In this document: positions 1 through 10,535 of the stretch, in pieces
Layout: the number at the start of each line of letters is the position of its first letter
Position numbering within the stretch: the stretch's first letter is position 1
The notes under the pieces: model-generated
The model's database searches: none
Told to the model about the DNA's origin: nothing
Seen by the model: only the letters and a program-made list of their open reading frames with translations
Made by a program: the position numbers and the translations under genes
Assembly (NCBI RefSeq): GCF_024498255.1
Contig: NZ_CP101808.1
Location: forward strand, 1-64,000
Source: Mycoplasmopsis equigenitalium
GTDB taxonomy: Bacteria; Bacillota_I; Bacilli_A; Mycoplasmatales; Metamycoplasmataceae
Length of the DNA stretch: 64,000 nucleotides
Direction of reading: 5' to 3'

Positions 1-31
1 AAAAATTAAAATAATATTCTAAAATATTTAT

Positions 32-1369
32 ATGCAATTTGATAATTTTGTAAGTCTAGAGAATTTGAATATAAAACTCAAAGCGGCGGTGGCGACCAGC
101 GAATATGATGAAATAATAAAAAAGAACGTCCTAAACAAATTTGAAATCATAAATTTTGAAAATGACGCTCTTCTTTTATTTATTCCGAATATAAATTCAT
201 ATCAAATTAGTAAATTAGCGGCAGAGGAAGCAATTAAAGAAATTGTGAAAGAAAGTTTTGGCATCGATATAGTTCAAATTACACATGAGAAACAAATGTT
301 TTCACAAAAGCAAGAAGAGCAACTTTCTGATAAGAAAAATAGTACGTTGAACTATTCATTTACATTCGAAAATTTATATAAAGGTTCATTTAATAAATTA
401 GCCTACCAAGTAGCACAAAAAATAATTAATGAAAATATTGGCTTTAATATCTTTTTTATAAATTCGCGTACAGGTATGGGAAAAACTCACTTGGCTAATG
501 CTATTTGTATCGAGTATGAAAAAATCGGTTTAACTTCTCAAATTATCAAACCATCAAATTACGATACACAATTTGCAATGCTTTTAAAACGAAATATACC
601 TGAAGAAAAAGTAGAATTTGTTCAAAAATTAATTGATTACGATATTTTAGTTTTTGATGATTTTCAAAATTACAAAACCAAACCAAAAACATTTGAATTT
701 ATTAATGATGTGATTGAAGAACGAAAAACTCGTGACAAACTAACAATTATTTGCTCAAATGAAAAACCTGAAGTTTTACGACAATCATTTGATGAACGTC
801 TTATCGCTCGTCTTGAAGAAGGAATGGTACTTGAAATTCAATCACCAAGTTCGGAAGAGTATTATAAAATTTTACTTTTTATGCTTGAAAAAAATGGTTG
901 AGATATAAAACTTTTTGATGAAAAAGCGCTTCGTGATCTTGTAGATATTGATGTTGATAATATTAATAAGATAAGAGGGATGGTAATTATCATTGATACA
1001 TTTAGTTCGAATATCAAAAAACATAAAGTTTATTCATACAAAGTTCTATCAAACTATTTTGAAAAACTCAAAAATCACAAAGTGGTCGATGAGAAAACAA
1101 TTATTAAAGTTGTAAGTAACTATTTTAATATTCCAGATAAAGCAATATTATCAAAAAAACGCAAGGCTGAAGTTTCAAGAGCGCGCCACATCGTAATGTA
1201 CTTTTTAACTTACATGTTAAAATTAACGCAGGTTAAAATTGCTGAAATTTTTAAATGTGATCACTCTGCTGTGACCTACGCGGTGAAGAAAATTGAAAAT
1301 GAGCGAGAAAAAAATCAAACACTAAAAACAGTAATAAAAACAATTAATTTATTAATCAATAATAATTAA
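32..1369 (+). CDS. dnaA: Chromosomal replication initiator protein DnaA
   Basis: This is the AAA+ initiator that binds DnaA boxes and opens the origin. The 445-residue protein reads through one TGA (899-901) as Trp. The Walker A region reads SRTGMGKTH, so the usual first glycine of GxxxxGKT is Ser. Walker B is VFDDFQ. The C-terminal DNA-binding signature CDHSAVTYAVKKIE is intact. The length is normal for the family. dnaN follows after 14 bases, the usual order at a bacterial origin. Only 31 AT-rich bases precede the start, so oriC probably lies just outside the window. No convincing SD sequence is visible upstream of the ATG. Confidence 0.97.
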
Positions 1370-1383
1370 AATAAGGAGAAATA

Positions 1384-2487
1384 ATGAATTTTAAAATCAA
1401 AAAAAATCTTTTAGAAAAACACTTAAATATCGTTGGGAAGGCAATTGATCCTAATAATGTTATGATGCAACTTCGTGGTGTTTTAATTAATGTCTACGAA
1501 AAAGAAATTGAATTAATTGGAAGCGATGGTGATTTTTCAATTAAAACTACCATTCCAGTTTCAAATGATTTAGAAATTTTCGAAACAGGAGAAGCGCTTA
1601 TTTACTTTGATTTTTTCAAAAAATCAGTTAGCAAAGTTAGTGGTGAAATTACTGTATTAATGCGTAACAATGTTATTACTTTAAGTTCTAGTCACACAAC
1701 ATATGATTTATCACTTCTTAAAAATCAAGAATACCCAACACCAATTTTTTCATTAAATGGTGACAAGGTTACAATGAATTATAGTGATTTTAAAGAAGCG
1801 ATTAACAATGTTATTTTTGCAATTAGTAATAATGTTAATGAAGCAAATGTTAGACTTTCAAGTGTTTTACTTCATGCTAAAAACGGGTTCTTAAAATTCT
1901 TTGCATCTGATAGTTTTAGATTAGCAAAACATACTGCCAAAATCGAACAAAAAGTAGAGTTTGAAAAAGTTATTAAAGGTAGAAATATTAAGAAAATGTT
2001 GATTGATGACGGTAATAAAAAGATTGATCTTTATGCTAGCGATACTGAACTTGCTTTTGTGACAAGAGATACAATTATTATTTCAAAATTAGCTGAAGTG
2101 ATGTATAAGGATTATGATCATTTAATTCCTAATGATTTTATTACAACAATTACGATTGATAAAAAAGTTATTGATGAACTTATTAATAAAATTTTCTTTA
2201 ATTCTGATGACAAAAATTATCGTTTTACCTTGATGGTTGAAAACGACAAAATAACCGCAAAAAGCAGCGTTGATGAAATTGCTAAAATGGAGTCGCTAAC
2301 AACTGAATTTGAACTTAATGGCCAAACATTAGAAATTGATTTTAATTTTAATTACTTCAAAGAAGCAATTCAAGTTTTCGAAAAAGAGATTGTAATTTGT
2401 ATTGGAAGTGATCTTAAAAGAGTATTATTTATTTCTAAGTATTCACCACATACACAACAAATGGTGACACCACTTCGAAGAATATAA
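1384..2487 (+). CDS. dnaN: DNA polymerase III beta sliding clamp DnaN
   Basis: This 367-residue protein is the DNA clamp that tethers polymerase III to the template. Its length, position right behind dnaA, and N-terminal sequence (MNFKIKKNLLEKHLNIVGKA) fit DnaN. The C-terminus QQMVTPLRRI corresponds to the conserved VMPMRL-type end of beta clamps. The start is set by an AAGGAG SD seven bases upstream. It is probably cotranscribed with dnaA and ends at a strong hairpin terminator. No TGA codon interrupts it. Confidence 0.97.
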   Translation: MNFKIKKNLLEKHLNIVGKAIDPNNVMMQLRGVLINVYEKEIELIGSDGDFSIKTTIPVSNDLEIFETGEALIYFDFFKKSVSKVSGEITVLMRNNVITLSSSHTTYDLSLLKNQEYPTPIFSLNGDKVTMNYSDFKEAINNVIFAISNNVNEANVRLSSVLLHAKNGFLKFFASDSFRLAKHTAKIEQKVEFEKVIKGRNIKKMLIDDGNKKIDLYASDTELAFVTRDTIIISKLAEVMYKDYDHLIPNDFITTITIDKKVIDELINKIFFNSDDKNYRFTLMVENDKITAKSSVDEIAKMESLTTEFELNGQTLEIDFNFNYFKEAIQVFEKEIVICIGSDLKRVLFISKYSPHTQQMVTPLRRI

Positions 2488-2490
2488 TAA

Positions 2491-2512
2491 AAACCACTTC
2501 CGAGTGGTTTTT
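2491..2512. terminator. Bidirectional terminator between dnaN and asnA
   Basis: An 8-bp perfect stem AAACCACT/AGTGGTTT with a TCCG loop is followed by T on the + strand and preceded by A. It can therefore stop transcription from both converging genes. It slightly overlaps the asnA stop codon. Confidence 0.85.
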
Positions 2513-3491
2513 ATAATAATTCAATTCCTTCATTTTTTCATTCAATAATTTTATCTTCAGGTCAAAATGAGCTTTGGACTTCGCCAATATGTTTTTTTTC
2601 TAATAAAAACATACAAAGACGACTTTGACCAATACCACCACCAATAGAAAATGGTAGATGTTTATTGAAAATTGCGTAATGATAAGGTGCTAATTTATCT
2701 TCTTCAACTTCAAGTGTCGTTTGTTGAATTTTAAGTGATTTTGCATCAACACGAATTCCCATTGAAGAAATTTCTATCGCATTATCATTAACAGCGTCAT
2801 AGAAAATTAAATCACCATTAAATTTTCAATCATCATAGTCAAATGCACGTTTACCGTGAGGAACACCATCACTTAGTGGGTGACCGATTTGTGAAATAAA
2901 GATAGCTTTATGTGTTTTTACATATTCTCTTTCACGTTCTTCAGGTGTAAGTTTTGGGTAAATATCAGCAAGTTCTTGGCTAGTGATAATTGTTAAATCT
3001 TGTGGTAGTTTTTGTTCTAGAACAGGAAACTTAGCAATAATATATTCCTCTAATTCTTTAATTACTGAATATATTTTTTTAACAATTTTATGAAGGTAAG
3101 AAGTGTTGCGGTCTTTTTTATTAATATGAATTTCTCAGTCTCATTGGTCGACATAAAACGAGTGAAGGTAATCTAAATCTTCTTCACGACGAATTGCGTT
3201 CATATCAGTATAAATACCTTCATAGGTAGGAATATTATATTTTTTAAGAGCTACTCTTTTTCATTTAGCAAGCGAGTGTAGTATTTCAAATTTGTTTTCA
3301 AAACCTTTCGCAGTAAAACGAACGGGTTTTTCACCATTAAGATAATCGTTAATTTTTAGTTGTGAATCTACGAATAGTGGTGCACTGGCACGAATCAAAC
3401 ACAATTTTTTTGAAAATGTTTTTTGAAAATGTTTTTTAATCAAATGAATTGCTTCTTGTGTTTGTCTAACATCTAATTTGGATTTATACAT
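2511..3491 (-). CDS. asnA: Aspartate-ammonia ligase (asparagine synthetase A)
   Basis: AsnA makes asparagine from aspartate, ammonia and ATP; it is related to class II tRNA synthetases. The 326 residues match the family's usual ~330. The N-terminus [15 protein letters not shown] and the segment [16 protein letters not shown] are typical. The C-terminal motif [20 protein letters not shown] is the class II motif-3-like ATP site. Several TGA codons are read as Trp, for example in VDQWDWEIH. An AAGGAG SD precedes the ATG. Confidence 0.95.
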
Positions 3492-3612
3492 ACTACTCCT
3501 TTGAATATAATATAAATTAAATTATAAAATAACCGTTTCAAATTTTGATTAATTTAGTTCAAAAAATAAAAAAACATTTATCATTATAACAACGCCAATT
3601 TAAAGGAGAAAG

Positions 3613-4314
3613 ATGAAAATTACCCACGATGTTATCGGTTGAATTGCAGCCGTTATTACAGTGTTTATTGGATTACCGCAACTTATAAAATTATTAAAAA
3701 CAAAAAATTCAGCAGGTATTAACTTAATTTCAAATTGATTATTCTTTGCTGGTTTAATCCTTTGAAAAACTTATGGATCATACGCGTTTGAGTATGGCGG
3801 AAAGATTTACCAAAGTGCCGCTTCAAACGTACTTAGCACTGGTGTTTATGGTGTGATGTTGTTCTATATTTATAAATACCGCGAAGGAATGAAGAAACAA
3901 AATGTTATAACTGTAGGAATTATAATTGCAACTTTAGTTGCACTAAATACGGCTTCATTTGCTTTTGGTATGATTCGCCGCGATGTTGGATTTGATGATG
4001 CAACAGCGAAATTAGTATGTTCAATTGTAACTGGTTTCCTTACTACTTTCGCATTTACACCACAAACAATTCAAAGTATGATTACTAAAAACGTTAAAAA
4101 CGTTTCGGTAATGATGATGGTAGTGTTTGTTGCTTTAAATAGTTTATGAATTGTCTTTTGATTAACACCTTATACTCAATCAATCTTGCCATTCTTAATT
4201 TATCAAATTATTTCACTTACATTAGCAGCAACAATGTTAATCATTTGTTTAATTTACAAGGACAAAAAACAACAACCAGAAGAAAAAGTAGAAGAAAAGA
4301 AAGCAGAAATTTAA
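3613..4314 (+). CDS. PQ-loop repeat membrane protein (SWEET/SemiSWEET-like)
   Basis: This 233-residue, multi-pass membrane protein has two PQ-loop repeats. They are visible as GLPQLIKLLKTKNSAGIN near residue 20 and FTPQTIQSMITKNVKNVSV in the second half. Proline-glutamine motifs of this kind mark the MtN3/SWEET/PQ-loop superfamily of small-solute carriers; the substrate cannot be read from sequence. Hydrophobic stretches suggest about seven membrane segments and a charged Lys/Glu tail in the cytoplasm. The SD AAAGGAGAA sits just before the ATG, and the gene ends inside a strong terminator. Confidence 0.8.
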
Positions 4315-4328
4315 TCTGCTTTCTTTTT
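4295..4328. terminator. Strong bidirectional terminator
   Basis: A 13-bp perfect stem (AAAAGAAAGCAGA/TCTGCTTTCTTTT) with a 7-base loop is followed by T. It overlaps the last codons of both converging genes (PQ-loop protein and LicD-like protein). Confidence 0.85.
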
Positions 4329-4931
4329 AAATTCAACACAGTATTTGTAATCAAAATTATTGAAGTTACACATATCGGTTTTGAAGGAAATATTGGTATA
4401 TAGATTGTTTTTTGTAGCTTGCATATAAGCGTGTACATAAGCGAAATTCGTGTATTCGTACTCAAGCAAACTGTTAATTAAAACCTTCAAATTACTTTCT
4501 TTGTAAAGGAATTTTAAACCTTTAATTATCATTGATTTAAAGATGGTTCACTTGTTAAATTTGTCTTTATTTTTAAGTACAAAAATATAATTATTTCTAT
4601 CAATTTTACGTAAAAATTGGTTGTATTTTTTATTATTTGTTGGAACGAATAAATAAATATTTATTGCATTTTCATTGTTAATGAAAACAGGACAAAGCTC
4701 TCCATTTAAGAGGTCGCTATTATCGTAAAAGTTTTCTGGATACATTAATTTTAGTTTGAAATAATCATTTGGATTTAAGATAATTCCATAATCTGGCTCG
4801 ATTAAATTATTAACAGCACCGAAGTGAATATACTCAACTAAATCACGACTCAAAGAATAGAACATTTTATTTTTTTCAACGATTTGAATTAAAATGTTTA
4901 AGGCTTCAATATTATTTTTATTTAATTCCAT
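4311..4931 (-). CDS. LicD-like protein (possible degenerate nucleotidyltransferase)
   Basis: The protein has 206 residues and no signal peptide or membrane segment. Residues ~30-65 (HFGAVNNLIEPDYGIILNPN, then DYFKLKLMYPENF) resemble the LicD phosphocholine-transferase core. There a conserved G-A-V is followed by an Asp-rich motif and a YxKL..YP block. In true LicD the metal-binding site is D-D-D-I-D; here it reads EPDYGIIL, so acidic ligands are largely missing. It may be inactive or a divergent hypothetical protein. A TATAAT box on this strand (4945-4940) ends only nine bases before the ATG, implying a leaderless mRNA. Confidence 0.5.
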
Positions 4932-4939
4932 AATAGTAA

Positions 4940-4961
4940 ATTATAATTAATATTCTATAAT
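4940..4961. promoter_or_regulatory. Divergent promoters for the LicD-like gene and p80
   Basis: A TATAAT box on the minus strand (4945-4940) faces the LicD-like gene. A second TATAAT on the plus strand (4956-4961) faces p80, whose leader carries an AAAGGAG SD. No clear -35 elements are seen, as is common in mycoplasmas. Confidence 0.6.
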
Positions 4962-4995
4962 ATTACTAATTTATTAACAAGATAAAAGGAGAATT

Positions 4996-7284
4996 ATGGC
5001 AAACAAAAAAGAGTCATTTTTTGAACGTTTAGCTAGAAAAAATACAGAAAAAGAAACAGTAAATCTAAAATCGAAAAAAGCAAGAATTGCAACTTATTCG
5101 ATTTTAGGTGGTTTAGCAGCTGCGATTACAATTGGAATTAGTGTTCCAATTATTGTTTCAAGTACCAAGAAAAATTACATTCCGCCCATTAGTGATAATG
5201 AGCAAATTTTTGAATTCAGAACACCTGATGGAGTAATCAAAGTTCCGTTTTCAGAAATTAAATCATTTTTAGACAATCCATCTGAAAAAGAAACTGAAAA
5301 AACACAAAATGCTTTTATTAAAGAAGCGATTTATAAACTTTATGAAGAAGAGTACATCGATTCATTAAAATTTGAATATCTTGTTAATAAAACCAAACGA
5401 AGCGGTGTTTCAGATCGTACCGACATTCACTTAAGATCGTTAAAAGAAATTAAGAAATTAAATCGCGATAAGATTTTAGATCTTAAAAATCTTTATCAAA
5501 AAAATTACGGTCTAGACAAATGAGAAAAAGAATTTATTAAAGTTATTGCACAACAATATCAAGGTGCAAGAAGTATTGAAGAGGCGGTAGATAATGCAGT
5601 TTTAAAAGAAATTACAGCTGATGCTCTTCGTCGCTTTACACTTTCAAGACAAAATTTTAATGCCGAAGATTGAGATAGAACAGCTCCTCGTGATATTAAA
5701 GAACTAGAAATTGTTGATGGTATTGTTCAAGAGAAAAAAGGCGGCGCCGTAATTTACAAATACAAAGACTACATTTTTCGCGACAAACTTTTAAAAGCAG
5801 TTGTTGACTTTAATGACATAAAAAATGACCAAAACACTGTATTGAAATACGAAAATAACGATCCAAACGGTCGTGTTGAAAAACTTTATGTATTTTTAAA
5901 TGATAGTTTTTCACTCGATCCCACTAAACGAAGCGCATGAAAAATTATTGAAAAATTTGCAGAAAAAGAAGAAAATATTCAAATTACTAAAGCAAGCATT
6001 TTCGGTGTAGCAAATACAACAAATGCTGCTGAAAACTGAAGTGTTGATAAAAAACAATTAATCAATTTATTTGCTCACTCAGCAATTAAAGGGTTGCAAA
6101 ATAGTTATAAACTATTAGAAAAAAACAAAGAGGGCGTATATACTCCAGATCTACAAGGACACGATACCTTTGAACACGAAAACCTTGATTTATTCTTCCA
6201 TTTCTTTAATAATATCAACACAGCAACACCAAATGAAGAAGAAAAGAAAATTAATACAATTTTAAAAGCATATTTACCTAAAATTGTTGGTAGTCTTGCA
6301 GGAAATTTAGGAACAAAAGATATTGAAAAATTAAATAAAGCCGCCGCTTCGTTAGGTGATGAAGAGTTATTAACATTACTAAATTCAAATCTTAAAATTG
6401 CAAAAGAAGATGGTGATTTTACTAATTCACCACTATGAAAATCACTTAATGAATTTAAAACAAAAATCGCTGACTTTTTCGCAACAAAAGATCGTGTTTT
6501 AATTAAAAGCTACAAAAAGCTAAAACAAGAATATGATAATGAACAAACTAAACCTGCTGAACAACGCAAGATTAAACTATCACAAGTTGTTAAAGCATAT
6601 AACGCTGCTCTAGCGGATTTAATCAACTCGTTAAGTGAAGACGAAGTTAAACAAGAATTTGGTTCAATTTTAAAAAATGATTTTTACGGTGTAAATGGCG
6701 AAAATACAAGAACATTTTATGCTGCTAAAAAAGATGGTAAAACTGTCTACATAGTTCCAACCGCTGAAGGAATTTTGTTAATTAGTTATACTAAAATTAC
6801 AAGTAAAGCAGAAGATATTTTCAAAGGTATTATAGGAGATCTTAAAAAGAGAATTCATGATGAACCAGTTGTGTTTAATTACGAACAAACACTTTTATCT
6901 TGATTAAGGTCAAATGAAAATATACAAAAACTGTTCTTGCTTGACCATCTTCAAGATTCGGATTACGAAACCATTAAAGCCAAGTTGTTAGCTGATGAAA
7001 ATCTTAAAAAAGAAAGTGTAGAAGAATACATTTCACGTGTTAAATTAACTGCTGCATTTACCGCAAAAATTCAAGAAAGCACATCAACAACAAATGCAAA
7101 TATTCTTAAGAAAATGAAGGATTTCATTGAAAAACAAGCAAAAGGGCGTCAAAAAGTTGACTTCACAATTGGTAGCGATCCTTCAAAAATTCAGCTTGTC
7201 GGCTTCGATGGAACAATAATTGATGATGCATTAAACAAAGTGATTAATTTACTAATCGAAGAAATTCTTAAAGGAGGTGCATAA
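4996..7284 (+). CDS. p80: HinT-interacting membrane complex protein P80
   Basis: This 762-residue protein has a basic N-terminus, one membrane segment at about residues 32-56, and a long hydrophilic remainder likely outside the cell. It is identified mainly by context: the next two genes encode a P60-like lipoprotein and HinT. This is the p80-p60-hinT order described in Mycoplasma hominis, where P60 and P80 form a membrane complex that binds HinT. Several TGA codons are read as Trp. An AAAGGAG SD precedes the ATG. Its stop overlaps the p60 start (TAATG). The molecular role of the complex is unknown. Confidence 0.82.
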
Positions 7285-8501
7285 TGTTAAAGAAAAAATG
7301 ACTGACATTAGTGCCTATCGCTATCCTGCCAGTTGCTGCAATTTCGTGTGGAAAAGACATTAACACTACCGGGAAAATAATTCAATTAGAGCAATTTTCA
7401 AAACATGCGCAAGAAATTTCTAACGAGCTCTTACTTGACAAAACACTTGCAAAATTATATGGTGTTGATAACTTAGGTGCAGAGTTTGATAAAACAACTT
7501 CTGATTCTGAGTATTACAAAAATGCTTATGATGCATTTAAAATTTATGCAGCACTAAAATTACAAGATGATAGTTTTTACTTTAGAACTAAAGAGCAAGA
7601 ATGAAAAATTTACGACAACCCCTCACTTCTAATTAATGAAGTTCCAAGCGAAGCAAGTTTTCAAAAATATTACAAAAACAAAGATACAAAAATTGCTTCA
7701 GAAATCAATAAATTACTTCTTTCATTTAAATATTTATCAGACCAGAATGTTGAAAACCTTAAAAAAGGTAATGCTATTGTAATGCTTGATAATTTAATTG
7801 ATGAAAAACAATACAATTTAATCAACTATGTTCTTAAAGCAAAACCAGCATTTAAATGACATATTGAGTCGCAAGAAAACATTGATTTCTTTTCACAAGG
7901 TTCATCAACTTTAACTTCGTGACAAGATTATCTTCAAATCAGTGTCGATCAAAAATACTACTCGAAAAAACAATCAAAAGAATTGGCGTTTGGAATTGTA
8001 TCTGATGAAAAAGATAAATTTTCAGAAACTAAATTATATGGTTATGATGGGCTAGTTAAAGGTGCGCTTGATAGTTATGGCGGATTAAGTGGAATATTTG
8101 ATCGTCGTAGTTTTTATAAAGATCGAATCGTGAAGGAATATGGTTTTTACAAACCAGATTCAGAAACACTAATTAATGCAGAAGAGCTGAAAACTCATCC
8201 AATCTTAGCTTGAAAAGAAGATGGTAGCAAGATGAGTGTTACTTATTTTCATATTGTAATTCCTAGTTTTGTTGAGGAAGAAAAAAGAGAAAACGATGTT
8301 AAAGGTTATATTTCATTTTTAGAACCAAAATACACACAAGAAAAATTGAGAAAATTAACCTTCTTATTTGCTGCTAGTGATTTTACAATTTACGGCGATG
8401 CGCAAAAATACTTTGAAAAATTAGGTTTCAAACTTGAAGCAACACACAACGATATGATTGAAGCCCTAAAGAATAAACAAAATGAACAACCAGGCCAATA
8501 A
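7284..8501 (+). CDS. p60: P60-like lipoprotein, partner of P80 and HinT
   Basis: This 405-residue surface lipoprotein has a signal peptide MLKKKWLTLVPIAILPVAAI followed by the lipobox cysteine at residue 22 (AISCGKD). Its ATG overlaps the p80 stop and lies behind an AAGGAGGTG SD inside p80. The gene overlaps hinT by 20 bases. Gene order and size fit P60 of the P80/P60/HinT complex. No catalytic motif is seen. Several TGA codons encode Trp. Confidence 0.82.
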
Positions 8502-8811
8502 AAGTATTTTTACAAAAATTATTGAACGTGAAATCCCTAGTAAAATTTATTTTGAAGACAAAGATGTAATTGTGATTTGAGATATCGATCAATCAGTTCG
8601 CGGACATCTATTAGTTATTTGGAAAGAACCTTACATTAACCTCAAAACGATGTCAAAACAAAAAGTTGCAACTTTCTTTGCGAAAGCAAATGAAGTAGCG
8701 CTTAACTTTATAAAAGAACAAAATTTTGATGATTATAAATTGATAATCAATAATGGTGAAAAAGCCGGGCAAGAAGTGATGCATTCACACATTCACATTT
8801 TGCCGTATTAA
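8482..8811 (+). CDS. hinT: HinT, histidine-triad (HIT) nucleotide-binding protein
   Basis: HinT proteins hydrolyse nucleoside phosphoramidates and adenylates. This 109-residue protein has the family N-terminus (SIFTKIIEREIPSKIYFEDK) and the catalytic triad HSHIHIL with His at 101, 103 and 105. The start lies 20 bases inside p60, showing translational coupling. It uses one standard TGG Trp codon beside a TGA one. A terminator follows directly. With P80 and P60 it likely forms a membrane-associated complex. Confidence 0.95.
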
Positions 8812-8836
8812 CACTTGGTTTGCCAAGTGTTTTTTA
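8810..8836 (+). terminator. Terminator of the p80-p60-hinT operon
   Basis: A 9-bp stem AACACTTGG/CCAAGTGTT with a TTTG loop is followed by a T run. It begins on the hinT stop codon. Confidence 0.85.
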
Positions 8837-8848
8837 TTTTTGTTGTGT

Positions 8849-8861
8849 TAAAATTCTAATA
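8849..8861 (+). promoter_or_regulatory. cdsA promoter giving a probable leaderless mRNA
   Basis: A TAAAAT box at 8849-8854 lies six bases before the cdsA ATG, with no SD between them. Transcription would start at or next to the A of the ATG. Confidence 0.5.
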
Positions 8862-9883
8862 TGAATGAAGTTAAAGCACGAATTGTCTACGGCGTAATAT
8901 TTTTTATGTTAACCATTTTTCTATTTGGTTTTGGTATTTGATTTGGGTCAGTAGGAAACATAGGGGGATTCGTAACTCGGATTGTTTATCTTGTTATATT
9001 ATTAGGAATTTTGGGATGAGCAATGTACGAGTTATGTCACGCATTTAAAGTAAATATTTGATATTCTTTTTTATTCACAATCCTTGCTTTCTTTTTAGTA
9101 ATTACCCCAACTAAAGATTTTGAATTTTTTCCATTTCAAAAAGATTTTAGTGAGAAGTTTTTAGTTCACGAAACCGGGCAAGTACGCGCTAACTCGCTCA
9201 GTTTCGTTTATTTTGTAACTGACATCTTTTCGAATTGATATCCATATGTTATTGCTTTTGTTATTTATTTGATTGGTGCATTAACCTTTTATATAAATAC
9301 TAAGAAAGAAAATAAGTATTTTGATGCAGTAAAATTATTTATTTACGATGGTCTTTTATTTGTCTTAAGCACCTTTATTATTGCTGCAAGCCTTCGTTTT
9401 GTCTATTACGCTATATTTTTGGATTATCGTTATTTGATTTTACCAATTGCAGTAGCTATGGGAAGCGATATATTTGGTTATTTTGGTGGAAGACTATTTG
9501 GTCACAAATGAATTGAAAGAACATATTCAACGTATATTTCACCCAACAAATCATGAGAAGGGGCAATTTTTCAATTTGCTGCCGGAATCTTAATTACAAG
9601 TTTGTTTGTTTTATTATTCCCATTATTTAATACAATTTCAAATGCTAACAAGATTGCTGATTTAGTCGTGTTAGAATACGTTGCAATTACATTAATAATG
9701 GTGTTATTACCACTTGCTGTGATTATCGGAGATTTATATTTTTCATTAATTAAAAGATTAGCACAGATTAAAGATTTCTCAAACGTTATTAAAGGTCACG
9801 GCGGTTTACTAGATCGGTTTGATAGTGTTTCGTTTGGCTGTTTTACGGTTAATTTATTACTTGTTTTAGTAATTAAATATTAA
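8861..9883 (+). CDS. cdsA: Phosphatidate cytidylyltransferase CdsA
   Basis: CdsA makes CDP-diacylglycerol from phosphatidic acid and CTP at the membrane. It is the entry point for phosphatidylglycerol and cardiolipin. The 340-residue protein has about eight hydrophobic segments. The C-terminal half shows the family signature: [44 protein letters not shown] and [12 protein letters not shown]. The Asp and Lys residues there bind Mg and nucleotide. The start has no SD but a -10 box six bases upstream. A terminator follows the stop. Confidence 0.95.
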
Positions 9884-9918
9884 AAAAAGATGCTTAGAAA
9901 CTTGAAGCATCTTTTTTT
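9883..9918. terminator. Bidirectional terminator between cdsA and azoR
   Basis: A 13-bp stem (AAAAAAGATGCTT/AAGCATCTTTTTT) with a 9-base loop starts at the cdsA stop and covers the azoR stop, serving both convergent genes. Confidence 0.85.
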
Positions 9919-10469
9919 ACTAACTCATCGAAGTTGAGTTTTGTTAACTCGAATCCAGCGACCTTTGCTCCGGCAAATTGAATTGAACCGTGTACTTTCA
10001 TACCAAGAAATTCAAAGAAGCTACTTAGGAATTGTGGAATGTTTGCTCATGGGTATCAATCAATTGGGGCGCCTTGTGAAGTAATGATTTCAACACTTAA
10101 ATTTTCTAGCAGACCTTTTGATCGATTTTTTCCAGCATATTTATATGTAAATGTTTTGTTTGCTTGTGCGATCATATCGATATAAATTTTTAGTGTAGCA
10201 GGAACATTAAAGTTGTACATTGGAGCAGCAACAACCAATTTATCAACATCTTTTAATTGATTAATATATGCGTCAGCTTTTTCGTTAAAATACGATGACA
10301 TGTTTTTACTTGTTAAGGCAATTAGATTTTCTTCATTTAAATCTAATCAAACAATTTTATCCTTTGGATTTTTTTCTAAATATTTCTTTTCAAAAGCCTT
10401 TAAAAGATTGGTTGTGACCGAGTTTTCGTCTGTAACGATTGATGACTTAATAAATAAAACTTTTTTCAT
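9894..10469 (-). CDS. azoR: FMN-dependent NADH-azoreductase (AcpD/AzoR family)
   Basis: AzoR-type flavodoxin-fold enzymes reduce quinones and azo compounds with NADH. The 191-residue protein starts MKKVLFIKSS, the first beta strand and phosphate loop. It contains AAPMYNFNVPATLKIYIDMI, the hallmark flavin-binding segment, and later IITSQGAP. The length is normal. The SD AAGGAGAAAA precedes the ATG. The promoter overlaps that of the divergent pfkA. The physiological substrate is not known. Confidence 0.92.
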
Positions 10470-10499
10470 TATTTTCTCCTTGTTTTCTGTTTCTCTTAT

Positions 10500-10507
10500 A
10501 TTATAAT
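10500..10507. promoter_or_regulatory. Overlapping divergent -10 boxes of azoR and pfkA
   Basis: TATAAT on the minus strand (10505-10500) for azoR and TATAAT on the plus strand (10502-10507) for pfkA share four bases. The two promoters can hardly be occupied at once. Confidence 0.6.
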
Positions 10508-10535
10508 TAATAAAGAAAATTATCAAAGGAATACT

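Noticed and set aside
899-901. Apparent frame breaks at TGA codons in many genes, as in dnaA
   Set aside because: They fall at positions expected for Trp in conserved proteins (genetic code 4), so they are not pseudogene marks.
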